From NCBI GenBank assembly GCA_964557575.1, contig CAZLBC010000005.1, forward strand, positions 1-64,000: a stretch of DNA of 64,000 nt, written 5' to 3'. Positions within the stretch are counted from its first letter, which is position 1. The number at the start of each line of letters is the position of its first letter. Position numbers and translations under genes: made by a program. The stretch is from CAZLBC01 sp964557575. Lineage in GTDB: Bacteria; Planctomycetota; Phycisphaerae; SM23-33. The notes under the pieces are model-generated. The model had not been told where the DNA came from, did no database searches, and saw only the letters and a list, made by a program, of their open reading frames with translations. This document shows positions 1-7,837 of the stretch, one piece after another.

Positions 1-356
1 CGGGCATCGGGTTTCGGCTTGCCGGATTTGGTTGGTGAAATGACGCCGAGAATCACGTCATCCTTCTGCAGCACCCCGTCGGCGGGCGTGCCTTCCAACA
101 CCTCACGAATCTGGAGCATACGTGTCTTGTCGGTCCCGCGTATCAGGCCGGTGGCCCATATATTGGCAATGGCCCCGGTCGGGCCGAGGGCCTGGTGATT
201 CAGTTTTCCCTCCAGCGTTTCATCCTTGGTGTAGTCAGGTTCCACGGGTTGGCGATTCCGCCGTGCCTGAGCAGACTGCGCAGAGGCCAGTACGCCGGCC
301 ATCGCCAGGACCGCCAGAACGTATCCGGCCCGGTAACGCTGTCGTCTGCAAATCAT
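1..356 (-). CDS. Secreted PDZ-containing protein, DUF6288-like, partial (runs off the window)
   Basis: The reading frame is open from an ATG at 354-356 to the window edge, so only about the first 118 residues are present. Residues 1-32 form a signal peptide (basic MICRRQR, then a hydrophobic stretch ending ASAQSAQA). Residues from about 50 read LGPTGAIANIWAT, then an ILQ-V-EGTPADGVLQ-DDVILGV segment that has the carboxylate-loop and beta-strand pattern of a PDZ domain. This layout is familiar from DUF6288 proteins of planctomycetes and verrucomicrobia, which are thought to act outside the cytoplasm; the exact activity is unknown. The first 37 codons are identical at nucleotide level to those of the next gene (start 2859), and the two proteins diverge immediately after RRNRQPV. 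A good Shine-Dalgarno (AAGGAAG) precedes the ATG. The family assignment is by eye. Confidence 0.6.
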   Translation of the reverse strand, partial: MICRRQRYRAGYVLAVLAMAGVLASAQSAQARRNRQPVEPDYTKDETLEGKLNHQALGPTGAIANIWATGLIRGTDKTRMLQIREVLEGTPADGVLQKDDVILGVISPTKSGKPKPDA

Positions 357-408
357 GCTGTGTCTTCCTTATGCACTGTTTCCAATGAAGTTATCCGTCT
401 CGAAGCCA

Positions 409-427
409 TCTGGTATACGGTACCAGA
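409..427. promoter_or_regulatory. Perfect palindrome, probable operator (copy 1)
   Basis: The sequence TCTGGTATACGGTACCAGA has 7-bp perfect inverted arms (TCTGGTA/TACCAGA) around a 5-bp spacer, centred about 62 bp upstream of the partial secreted gene. The same palindrome occurs at 2912-2930. This is the form expected of a dimeric repressor or activator site; the protein that binds it is not known. Confidence 0.55.
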
Positions 428-445
428 CGCGAACCGCGTATTGGC

Positions 446-463
446 GAAAAAATACCATGTTTT
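446..463 (+). promoter_or_regulatory. Operator-like motif, site 1
   Basis: Matches the consensus GAAAAARTDCCRYGTTTT shared by four sites in the first 6.5 kb (also 2949, 6383, 6484). It lies about 90 bp upstream of the minus-strand secreted gene. An AT-rich block flanking a GC core is out of place in this high-GC sequence, and site 4 sits directly in front of a XylR-type regulator gene, which suggests that protein family as the binder. Confidence 0.5.
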
Positions 464-549
464 TGGGAACAGAAACCATGATTAACAAGCCTGGTGGCAA
501 ACGTTTGTTTTCAGGCGGGGTATTTGGGCGAAACCTTCGGACCAAAATA

Positions 550-2859
550 CTACTGCGCCTTCGGACGAAGGACGACTTCATCGCCTTTCTTCAGGTCGAT
601 GAGATAGACGCCCGGTTCCGTCTCTTTCAGGGTGGCCTTCCCTTTGCTCTCAAGCCGGACCCTGCCCTTGATGCCGGGGCGGACGCGACAGGGCTCGCCG
701 ACCAGGCTCTTGATGCGCACCCATTTCGTCTCACCGTCAACCCGTTTGGCAGAGACCAGGAAGGCTCCCTCGGCACGAAGATCACGGAACTCCACATCGG
801 TCCATGTCGATGGCAACGCGGGAAAAATTCGAATCGGACCTGACTGCTCTTTCGCCGGGTCGCTCCAGCTCTGGATGTACATGTTCTGAACGATGTTGGC
901 CATCCCCAGAGACGACTCCAGGCAGGGCATCCGGAACCACATGCCGTTGGGATACAGATCGGCCTGCAGTCGTTTCAGTCCTTCCAACACCCTGTCGCCC
1001 TGTCCCATCGCTGCACCGATCGGGCCGGCATGCGATTGCACCATCGCGGACCGACCGGTGATGGCGTGGGCCCGCTTGTATGACGCCATGAGCACCTTCT
1101 CGGCACCGTCCTGCTCGATATTCACCAGATAGAGCGGATAGATCATCAGGAGATTGGAGAAGTGTCGATGCCCTTTGGACGAACTGCGATTGCTCCCCAG
1201 GCGGAAGCCATGCTCGTCGGCGGGAAAGTCAACCAATCGTTCCGTCACTTCCTTCCAGCGGGGGATCAACGGGTCCTTGATCTTCAGTCGCTTGCACGAC
1301 TTCAGCAACGTGTAACACCCCCACTTGAACAAGGCCAGGTCGAAGTTGCAGTCCTTCCAGACACCGGTCTCCGGAGAGTACGTCGGCGGCAGGTGGAGTT
1401 TTCCGTCCTTGCCTTCTTTCACCATATGCAGGTAGAGGTTGATACTGCGTCGAAGAATGGGGAAGACCTTCTCTCGAAGCATCTCGTCATCGATGGAATA
1501 ACGGTACTGGCTCCACAGGTTGTTCATCGCCCACGGCAGGTTACCCACTTCGTGAAAGTAGCGCATATCCTGCTTGCGATTGCCCCGCATGTCACCGGCG
1601 ACCTCGTGAGCCAGCAGCGCTGAGTCGCTCTGCCACTCAACCGGTCGAACCGCCTTGACCAGTTCTTCCCGCCCCGCGTAGATCCGGTTTAACAACTCTT
1701 CCGACTGCTCCAGGCGATTGGCGGCATAGAGTCCCCAGTGGGCACACTGGATGTTCCAGTTGGTCGTGGTATACGGCCAGCGGCCGCCCTGAAACCAGAT
1801 CCCCGCGCAATCGATGAAATAGCGCCCTGCCCTGGCCGTACAGCCGAAGCGATAAATTGTCTGCCAGTAGAGCGATTCCAGACTCTTGTCGGGAACAGTC
1901 AGATAGCTCTTTGTATAGTACTCATGCCACCAGTCACGATGCTCTTTGACCCAACCCGAACGTTCCCGCCGGGAACATCGTTTCACGTCCTTCACTGCCG
2001 TGTCAGCCGCGGTGGATTTGGGATAGCTGTTGGCAATCGAAACGACCTGGGTGCGCCTTCCGTTCTCGGTCTTCTCTGTCCAGGCAGTGGCATATTGCCC
2101 GCCGGCCATAAAGTCCTGCATCCACACGGAGATATCGCCCTTCTTCTCCCGGCGCCCCGGCGGATTAGGTACGTAGACCTTCAGGGTCTTGGCATAGTGT
2201 TTGCCATACTTCTTCGCGAACGCCGGGATGTCCTCCTTCTTCATGGGATAGTCGTCGTTGCGCGGCGACTCACACCTGGCCGGATGCCAGGTCCAGCGGC
2301 ACCCTTGTTCTCCTTCCGCGGGTGTCAGTTCCGTAACGATCGCCATATCCATAGCGTGGGTGAAGTGGCGAATCTTGATCGCGCCCTTGTCGGTCTTGAT
2401 GGTCCCGGTCAGCTCGGCGTTCCACAGATCCTTGCGCCAGTTGCAGCCGGTTAATGTACCCACCGGCGTCAACAGGAAATGCCCAATCTCCATGTGGGCG
2501 CGGCTGTAGGCACTCCAGCCGTGCGTGTCGGCACGATGGTCATGCACGTCGGCACGAAAGACCGCAAGCTTGATTGCCTTGCCGGATTGATAGAGCATGG
2601 ACCCGATTGCCGCATTGCCGAAGTGCGGGGCCTCACGCCAATTGCGCGGCAGCTTGTCAAAGGTCATGTCATGCTGCTTCATGAAACCGGGCCAGTCAAT
2701 CTTCTTTGTCTCCGGTCCTGCTGCCGTTGCCAACGTTCCTGCAGGAACGGGTTGGCGATTCCGCCGTGCCTGAGCAGACTGCGCAGAGGCCAGTACGCCG
2801 GCCATCGCCAGGACCGCCAGAACGTATCCGGCCCGGTAACGCTGTCGTCTGCAAATCAT
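550..2859 (-). CDS. Secreted GH95-like (alpha/alpha)6-barrel glycosidase
   Basis: A 769-residue exported protein. Residues 1-32 are a signal peptide identical to that of the preceding gene. About residues 68-95 (LPRNWREAPHFGNAAIGSMLY) are the beta-sandwich start typical of GH95 and related families, where an LGNG-type motif occurs. Around residue 350 GGRWPYTTTNWNIQCAHWGLYAANRLE matches the NxNxQ helix region of the six-hairpin barrel, THLPPTYSPETG-like residues follow, and the C-terminus has the IRIFPALPSTW / LRAEGAFLVSAKRVDG ending of GH95-type enzymes. GH95 members are fucosidases or galactosidases, but substrate cannot be assigned here. ATG at 2857-2859 is preceded by AAGGAAG. The gene is visibly less GC-rich than its neighbours downstream, which suggests recent acquisition. 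The stop lies about 190 bp upstream of the partial gene. Confidence 0.75.
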   Translation of the reverse strand: MICRRQRYRAGYVLAVLAMAGVLASAQSAQARRNRQPVPAGTLATAAGPETKKIDWPGFMKQHDMTFDKLPRNWREAPHFGNAAIGSMLYQSGKAIKLAVFRADVHDHRADTHGWSAYSRAHMEIGHFLLTPVGTLTGCNWRKDLWNAELTGTIKTDKGAIKIRHFTHAMDMAIVTELTPAEGEQGCRWTWHPARCESPRNDDYPMKKEDIPAFAKKYGKHYAKTLKVYVPNPPGRREKKGDISVWMQDFMAGGQYATAWTEKTENGRRTQVVSIANSYPKSTAADTAVKDVKRCSRRERSGWVKEHRDWWHEYYTKSYLTVPDKSLESLYWQTIYRFGCTARAGRYFIDCAGIWFQGGRWPYTTTNWNIQCAHWGLYAANRLEQSEELLNRIYAGREELVKAVRPVEWQSDSALLAHEVAGDMRGNRKQDMRYFHEVGNLPWAMNNLWSQYRYSIDDEMLREKVFPILRRSINLYLHMVKEGKDGKLHLPPTYSPETGVWKDCNFDLALFKWGCYTLLKSCKRLKIKDPLIPRWKEVTERLVDFPADEHGFRLGSNRSSSKGHRHFSNLLMIYPLYLVNIEQDGAEKVLMASYKRAHAITGRSAMVQSHAGPIGAAMGQGDRVLEGLKRLQADLYPNGMWFRMPCLESSLGMANIVQNMYIQSWSDPAKEQSGPIRIFPALPSTWTDVEFRDLRAEGAFLVSAKRVDGETKWVRIKSLVGEPCRVRPGIKGRVRLESKGKATLKETEPGVYLIDLKKGDEVVLRPKAQ

Positions 2860-2911
2860 GCTGTGTCTTCCTTATGCACTGTTTCCAATGAAGTTATCCG
2901 TCTCGAAGCCA

Positions 2912-2930
2912 TCTGGTATACGGTACCAGA
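2912..2930. promoter_or_regulatory. Perfect palindrome, probable operator (copy 2)
   Basis: Second copy of TCTGGTATACGGTACCAGA, 53 bp upstream of the GH95-like start. The 10-mer GGTACCGTAT inside it also appears on the plus strand at 6192-6201, upstream of the GH78 gene, which hints at a shared regulator. Confidence 0.55.
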
Positions 2931-2948
2931 CGCGAACCGCGTATTGGC

Positions 2949-2966
2949 GAAAAAATACCATGTTTT
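2949..2966 (+). promoter_or_regulatory. Operator-like motif, site 2
   Basis: Matches GAAAAARTDCCRYGTTTT. It is followed 15 nt later by an ATG (2982), the same spacing as between site 4 and the XylR-type regulator start (6517); both intervals contain AGAAAGGA. Confidence 0.5.
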
Positions 2967-2981
2967 TGAGAAAGGAGTGCC

Positions 2982-3058
2982 ATGACCCATCGCGTTCCGC
3001 GGTGGTGATATTCGATCGGTGGCACGCCGACAGGGCCGTTGCCGCACGTACCCGGCTG
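2982..3058 (+). pseudogene. Possible decayed 5' end of a XylR-type regulator gene
   Basis: A ribosome-binding site (AGAAAGGAG) and ATG at 2982 start a frame reading MTHRV that stops after three more codons. Shifting frame after MTHRV (about position 2997) gives AVVIFDRWHAD, which resembles RVAVMFELEW...RHAD at the N-terminus of the intact regulator at 6517. Promoter-side features also match: the same operator-like motif at the same 15-nt distance. The remnant ends where the convergent GH78 gene begins. This is a short match by eye and could be chance. Confidence 0.35.
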
Positions 3059-6046
3059 CTAACTGATGACGATCCGGTAGCTGCCGGACGCGACCTGCAG
3101 CAGCACCCGCCCGCCTGCGGTTCTCAGGTACTCAACGTGCGGGGCTTCGCCGGCGGCCGTGCCGTTGACCGTCACGTTTTTGACGTCGGCGGCGGGCACG
3201 TGAACGGTCGCCGTTGAGTTGGCGGGAACCCGAATGTTCATCGTGACCGTGTCGCCGTTCCGCTTCCAGTTGCTGCGAATCGTGCCGTATGCCGTATCGT
3301 GACTGCCTTCCACATGACTCAGCTCCGTGAGACACGCCGGCTTGATCACCGCGTTCTTGAAGCCGGGGTTGGCGGTATCCGGACGGATGCCGGCCAGCCC
3401 CTGGATACACCAGGATCCGATGTTGTTGAAACAGTTGTGGATGCGGGACCGTTGCCCGCCCCAGTGCTCCCACGTGGCGGTGGCGCCGTTCTCGATCATG
3501 GAGCCCCACGACGGGTAGGTCTTCTTCGACGCGAACAGGTAGATCAGGTCGTCGCGGCCGATCTTCTGCAGGTACCGGACCATCATGTACGTGCCCGAGA
3601 GCCCGGTAGCCAGATGGCCCTTGTTTTTTTCCCTGAGCGTCTTCTCGAAACCGGCGAAGACCTCGTCCCGCAAGCTGTCGGGAACGACGCCGCCGGCGAG
3701 GGGCAGGATGTAGGTCACCTGGTCGCCGCTGCCGTATTTTTTTTCATTGGCATCGTAGAACTTCTTGTGCGTCGCTTTGCCGCGGGCCGCGGCCCATCGG
3801 CGGAACGTGCCGGCGTCTTCGGTCTTGCCGAGGGCGTCGGCCAGTGCGGCCGCCTGTTTCAGCGCGTAGCACATGTAGGGCTGGATGAAGGCCTCGGCGT
3901 TCCCGTTCTTCCCCCTGTCGCTGACGCCCTTCGGCGAGGCCCAGTCCCCGAGGTACCAGCCGCCGCAGAACTTCTGCTGCAGGCCGTCGACGGTCTTGCT
4001 TTGCGCGAGCTGGAACCACTTCTTGATGGCGGGGTAGTTGCGCTCCACCATCGCCAGATCGCCGTAGTGGTGGTAGTGCTTGAGGGTCGCGGCCGTGAGG
4101 AAGCCGCACCAGAACGGTCCGCCGCCGTGGCCCGAGGCGGGGGACGTGTAGGTCAGCCCGCCGTCCGGCTTCTGCTGGTCGACCCAGTCCCGCGTCCACT
4201 TGCGGTAGAACGCGTCGGACCGCAGCAGGCAGAGCGTCGTGTCCAGCGAGGAGTGCCCGTCGCCGCCGTAGCCCTGGCGCTCGCGGGAGTGGCAGTCCAC
4301 CTGGTAGCCCCCGAGCATGAGGCAGCGAAGCGTGTGCTCCATCATGTTGTAGATTCCGTTGAGCGTTTCGTCCGAACAGTTGAACGTGCCGGCCTTCGGA
4401 AGGTCCGTGGTGATGAGGAACCCCTTGACGTCCGCGGGAGTGATCTCGCCCGCGGGGGCGTTGGTGATTTTGACGTAGCGAAAGCTCGCGTAGTTGAAGC
4501 GGTTCCTGAATGTTTCCGTACCGCTGCCGCGAAAGATATAGGTGCTGGCCTGCTTGAAGCTGTTGAGCCGCCCCTTCTTTATGGCGTCGCCGAACTCCAT
4601 TGACACCGTGTGTCCCTTCGGGGCGTCGGGGAACGTGATCTCGAAGGTTCCGGTCATGGCCGTTCCCATGTCCACGAGCCACGACGTGGTGGTCGCCGCG
4701 GCTCCGACGACGGCGAGGGCGTACGCCGCGTTCTCGTCGATGCGCTTCGAGATACGCTTGCCGTTGAGAACGTACTCCAGCAGCAGGACCTTTTTCGTCC
4801 GGTAGGCCGGGTCCCGGCCGGCGAAATCGTTGGAGACCGTGAACCGGTACGTGCCGTCATCCGCCATCTTCTGCAGCTTCCGGCTGAGATCGATCTGCTG
4901 CTTCCGATTGCCGGGGTCGCCGTACCGGGCCGTGCGTATCTCGATCTCGACCTTCTCTCCTTCGGGTACCCGGCACTCCGACGACGTGGCATCCTGTCCG
5001 CGTTTCGTTATCTTTACCGGGGTGATCGTCTCGACGACGCGGTTGCGCTGACACATCTCCGCCGAGACGACCGGCGTGGAGACCTTCGCCGGCTTCGCGG
5101 CCGACCAGTCGCCGTCGTCGTAGTCGGGATTCGCCCAGTCCGGCTCGTCCCGCCCGGCGTCATGGACTTCGCCGCCGAAATTGCCCCACTTCCACCCGCC
5201 CGTGTACGACATCGAGCTGGGCTTCGCCCGCCAGTTCTCGTCGGTGATGATGGTCGTCGGCGTCCCGCCGGCGTCCACCATCTCGAGCTGCGCCCGCACG
5301 CACGGCGCGGTCTTCACGCCCGCCCCGTTGCGGTTCCATCCGCTTCCCAGCCAGAAGCCGACGGCGTTCTTCCCCGGCCTCAGGTACTTCGCGACATCGT
5401 AGGTGATGCAGAAGGTGCGCTTGTCGTACTGCCCCACGTGCGGCGCGAACTCGTCGCTGCCGACCCTCTTTCCATTGATAAAGAGCTGGAAGTAGCCCAG
5501 CGCATTGACGTAGATGTACGCCCGTGCCGGCGCGGCATCGAGCCGGAACGACCGGCGCAGCCAGGGGACGGCGTTGCCCTTGTGGTTCTGCGTGATCCAC
5601 TGCGCCTTCCAGTCGCTGCCGGACGTCATGTCGAACATGGTCCAGTAACCCGGGCTGCCCCAGTCGGAGGCGACGCCCTTCTCGTTCCATATCCGCACGG
5701 TCCAGCAGCAGGGCACGCCGCGCCGGAGCGTCTTTCCCCCATACGCCACGTACCGGCTTTGGTCGCTTTCGACCCTGCCCGAGTCCCACAGGTCCGCCTC
5801 TCCTTCCCGGAGCAGTTCCGGGGACGTCGCGCAGCGCACGCGGCAGGCCGTCTGCGCCGCGCCGTTGTAGTCGGCCTCCATCCGCCAGCTCAGCCGGGGC
5901 CTGGCAACGTCGATCCCGATCGGGTTGACGAGGTCTTCGCAGCGGAGATCGGTGACCGAGAAGGTGTCCGCGGCTAAGGCGGCCGGGCCGCACGCGAGGA
6001 GAAGGAGCGATGCGATGGCCGTATACAGCCATGTGTGAGTGGTCAC
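3059..6046 (-). CDS. Secreted GH78 alpha-L-rhamnosidase
   Basis: Hydrolyses terminal alpha-L-rhamnosyl residues from glycans or glycosides, here in the periplasm or outside. Starting at GTG 6044-6046 gives 995 residues with a clean signal peptide (TTHTWLYTAIASLLLLACG, cleavage near ALA-AD) and a GGAGG just upstream. An in-frame ATG at 6148, also with AGGAG, would add 34 polar residues in front of the signal and is less likely. VTDLRCEDLVNPIGIDVARPRLSWRME is the classic GH78 N-terminal motif, followed by the accessory beta-sandwich domains. The catalytic (alpha/alpha)6 barrel shows DCHSRERQGYGGDGH (counterpart of DCPxRxERxGWxGD, with the general-acid Glu) and ENGATATWEHWGG (counterpart of GATTxWExW). 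The C-terminal beta-sandwich is complete. It diverges from the XylR-type gene at 6517 across a 470-bp regulatory region. Confidence 0.93.
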   Translation of the reverse strand: MTTHTWLYTAIASLLLLACGPAALAADTFSVTDLRCEDLVNPIGIDVARPRLSWRMEADYNGAAQTACRVRCATSPELLREGEADLWDSGRVESDQSRYVAYGGKTLRRGVPCCWTVRIWNEKGVASDWGSPGYWTMFDMTSGSDWKAQWITQNHKGNAVPWLRRSFRLDAAPARAYIYVNALGYFQLFINGKRVGSDEFAPHVGQYDKRTFCITYDVAKYLRPGKNAVGFWLGSGWNRNGAGVKTAPCVRAQLEMVDAGGTPTTIITDENWRAKPSSMSYTGGWKWGNFGGEVHDAGRDEPDWANPDYDDGDWSAAKPAKVSTPVVSAEMCQRNRVVETITPVKITKRGQDATSSECRVPEGEKVEIEIRTARYGDPGNRKQQIDLSRKLQKMADDGTYRFTVSNDFAGRDPAYRTKKVLLLEYVLNGKRISKRIDENAAYALAVVGAAATTTSWLVDMGTAMTGTFEITFPDAPKGHTVSMEFGDAIKKGRLNSFKQASTYIFRGSGTETFRNRFNYASFRYVKITNAPAGEITPADVKGFLITTDLPKAGTFNCSDETLNGIYNMMEHTLRCLMLGGYQVDCHSRERQGYGGDGHSSLDTTLCLLRSDAFYRKWTRDWVDQQKPDGGLTYTSPASGHGGGPFWCGFLTAATLKHYHHYGDLAMVERNYPAIKKWFQLAQSKTVDGLQQKFCGGWYLGDWASPKGVSDRGKNGNAEAFIQPYMCYALKQAAALADALGKTEDAGTFRRWAAARGKATHKKFYDANEKKYGSGDQVTYILPLAGGVVPDSLRDEVFAGFEKTLREKNKGHLATGLSGTYMMVRYLQKIGRDDLIYLFASKKTYPSWGSMIENGATATWEHWGGQRSRIHNCFNNIGSWCIQGLAGIRPDTANPGFKNAVIKPACLTELSHVEGSHDTAYGTIRSNWKRNGDTVTMNIRVPANSTATVHVPAADVKNVTVNGTAAGEAPHVEYLRTAGGRVLLQVASGSYRIVIS

Positions 6047-6382
6047 CGTTCCTCCGGCAGGCCGCCGGACCGGTTCCGCGGCGTCCGGCGGCGGCGCCGA
6101 CCGCACTGCCGGATCACTCGGTTCTGCGCTGGCTTCGCGTTCGGCCATGGACTGCTCCTGTGTCGGCGCCGATCTTCAGCGGCACACCATCGGTACCGTA
6201 TCCGCGTTATCATGTTGCCGGTGAGTATAGTGACGTCCTGCTGCGGCTGGTGGTCGTGATCATCGTCGCGTCGGCCGGGACACCGGCAGCAGCGGACATC
6301 GGCGCGGCGACACGCAGGTACGCGAAGATCTTCATCCCGCAGCACGCAACTACAGAATACCAAATGCCGACCTCGTTTTAGT

Positions 6383-6400
6383 GAAAAAATGCCGCGTTTT
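6383..6400 (+). promoter_or_regulatory. Operator-like motif, site 3
   Basis: Matches GAAAAARTDCCRYGTTTT. With one base each side this copy forms inverted arms TGAAAAA/TTTTTCA around 8 bp. It lies between the GH78 gene and the XylR-type promoter. Confidence 0.5.
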
Positions 6401-6428
6401 TCAGAAGTGTCTTCGCGTCCCGTCCGGC

Positions 6429-6457
6429 TTGCCCGGCGGGGGCCGCCCCGTTATAAT
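6429..6457 (+). promoter_or_regulatory. Sigma-70-type promoter of the XylR-type regulator
   Basis: TTGCCC (6429-6434), a 17-bp spacer and a perfect TATAAT (6452-6457) lie 60 bp before the regulator start. Operator-like site 4 (6484-6501) falls just downstream of the expected transcription start, which would suit autorepression. Confidence 0.55.
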
Positions 6458-6483
6458 CGAATCGATATAACCCACAGATTCGC

Positions 6484-6501
6484 GAAAAAGTTCCACGTTT
6501 T
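6484..6501 (+). promoter_or_regulatory. Operator-like motif, site 4
   Basis: Matches GAAAAARTDCCRYGTTTT and ends 15 nt before the start codon of the XylR-type regulator, overlapping its 5' untranslated region. Confidence 0.55.
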
Positions 6502-6516
6502 CAAGAAAGGAAGACG

Positions 6517-7704
6517 ATGCCCCCGGCGCGGCGCGTGGCGGTGATGTTCGAACTGGAATGGCCGCACAAGCGGCACGCCGACATCTTCGCCGGCACGCAG
6601 CGGTATGCCAACGAGCGCGGCTGGGAGTCGATCATCGACGAATTCGTCGCCGAAACCCTGGCGCGAAGCCAAAAGGCATCACCACCCTACGACGGCATCA
6701 TCGGGCGGGTGAACAGGAAACTGGCCGGGATCGCCGCGCAGCAAAGGGTGCCGGTGGTCAATGTCTGGATGAACTCGCCGGCCTGGAAACAGTTGCCCGG
6801 CGTGTTCCCCGATTATGCCGCCGCCGGACGCCTGCGGGGCGAGCACCTCCTGGCGCGGGGGTTGCGCCGATTCTGCGCGCTGACGCGCAACGAACGCGGG
6901 GCCGGCGTGCAGACGGCGGCCTTTCGCGAAACTATCGCCGCGGCGGGCTGTCGGTGCGCGACGGTCAGCCTCCCTCCGCACCCCACCCGCACATACAAGA
7001 TGTGGCAACGATGCGAGCGGCAAATCGTGGAATTCATGGACCGGTGGGAACTGCCGATCGGCGTCTACGCGGTCGTCGACGAGATCGGTCGCATGGTCGC
7101 CCAGTTGTGCCAGCGCCGCGGCTGGCGGGTGCCGGAAGACGTCGCCGTCATCACCGGAGCGAACGAGGAAACGATTTGCGAGCATGCCCGGCCCTCGCTG
7201 ACGAGCGTGGAGTTCGGTTACCGGCAGGTGGGGTACCGGGCGGCGATGCTGCTGGACCGGCTGATGGAGGAGCCGGCGGCGGGAACAGAGAACACGCCGG
7301 ACCGGCACCCGCCGCACATTATTATTCCGCCGCAGGGGCTGGTCGTGCGCGAATCGACCGACTTCTTTGCCGTGGACGACCCGCTGGTGGCCGACGCGCT
7401 GGCGTTTATTTCGGCGCAGTGCCACCGGCGCCTGACGCAGCACGACGTCTCCCGCGCCGTCAACGCGGAGACGCGAACGCTGCAAATGCGTTTTCGCACG
7501 TTCCTGGACCGGCCGATCGTCGCGGTGATCCGCCAGCTCCGCATGGAGCGGGCCAAGCGCGAGCTGGTCCAGAGCGACCGCACGATGAAGGAGATCGCCA
7601 AGGACGTCGGCTTCGGCGACCCGGCGCGGATGAACGACACCTTCCGCCGCGAACTGGGCGTCACGCCCAGCGCGTATCGCCGGCAGCGCCGGATGGAGAC
7701 GTAA
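6517..7704 (+). CDS. XylR-type AraC-family transcriptional regulator
   Basis: A 395-residue regulator, close to the 392 residues of E. coli XylR. Residues about 6-275 form a LacI-like periplasmic-binding-protein sensor domain: RRVAVMFELEWPHKRHADIFAGTQRYA at the start, a VYAVVDEIGRMVAQLCQRRGWRVPEDVAVITGANE segment and SLTSVEFGYRQVGYRAAMLLDRLM near its end. Residues about 290-392 are an AraC-type double helix-turn-helix, including ERAKRELVQSDRTMKEIAKDVGFGDPARMNDTFRRELGVTPSAYRR. Such proteins bind a sugar and switch nearby catabolic genes. The start is set by AAAGGA 8-9 nt upstream. It probably controls its own promoter and the adjacent glycosidases through the motif at 6484, 6383, 2949 and 446; the sugar is unknown, with L-rhamnose or L-fucose suggested only by neighbouring enzymes. 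Confidence 0.9.
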   Translation: MPPARRVAVMFELEWPHKRHADIFAGTQRYANERGWESIIDEFVAETLARSQKASPPYDGIIGRVNRKLAGIAAQQRVPVVNVWMNSPAWKQLPGVFPDYAAAGRLRGEHLLARGLRRFCALTRNERGAGVQTAAFRETIAAAGCRCATVSLPPHPTRTYKMWQRCERQIVEFMDRWELPIGVYAVVDEIGRMVAQLCQRRGWRVPEDVAVITGANEETICEHARPSLTSVEFGYRQVGYRAAMLLDRLMEEPAAGTENTPDRHPPHIIIPPQGLVVRESTDFFAVDDPLVADALAFISAQCHRRLTQHDVSRAVNAETRTLQMRFRTFLDRPIVAVIRQLRMERAKRELVQSDRTMKEIAKDVGFGDPARMNDTFRRELGVTPSAYRRQRRMET

Positions 7705-7837
7705 TCGCCCGATCCGCGGCGACCGGAATACCCCGTGTGCTTTGATAACAGACGCCCGTGCTGATATACTGCGGCACGGTTATATGCGTTCCCGTACGCG
7801 CATCTCAGGCAGGTTTGTCACATACACGAGGAGCCGT

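Larger units (their letters stand above)
244..465. repeat. 222-bp exact direct repeat, copy 1 (promoter plus signal-peptide cassette)
   Basis: This segment is identical base for base to 2747-2968. It covers the first 37 or so codons of the minus-strand secreted gene, its ribosome-binding site, and about 109 bp of upstream region with a perfect palindrome (409-427) and an AT-rich operator-like motif (446-463). Similarity stops abruptly on both sides (C/A difference just left of 244, G/A just right of 465). Confidence 0.97.
2747..2968. repeat. 222-bp exact direct repeat, copy 2 (promoter plus signal-peptide cassette)
   Basis: Identical to 244-465. In this copy the cassette provides the promoter region, ribosome-binding site and signal peptide of the GH95-like gene. 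On the other side it abuts a ribosome-binding site and ATG reading rightwards (2982). Confidence 0.97.
6047..6516. promoter_or_regulatory. Divergent regulatory region between the GH78 and XylR-type genes (470 bp)
   Basis: No gene is supported here apart from the possible 34-codon N-terminal extension of the GH78 gene (to 6148). The region holds a plus-strand promoter (6429-6457), two operator-like motifs (6383-6400 and 6484-6501), and at 6192-6201 GGTACCGTAT, the 10-mer found inside the palindromes of the 222-bp repeats. Confidence 0.6.

Noticed and set aside
4610..5977. A 455-codon plus-strand frame opposite the GH78 gene
   Set aside because: Mirror frame of a strongly supported rhamnosidase; no motif or ribosome-binding site.
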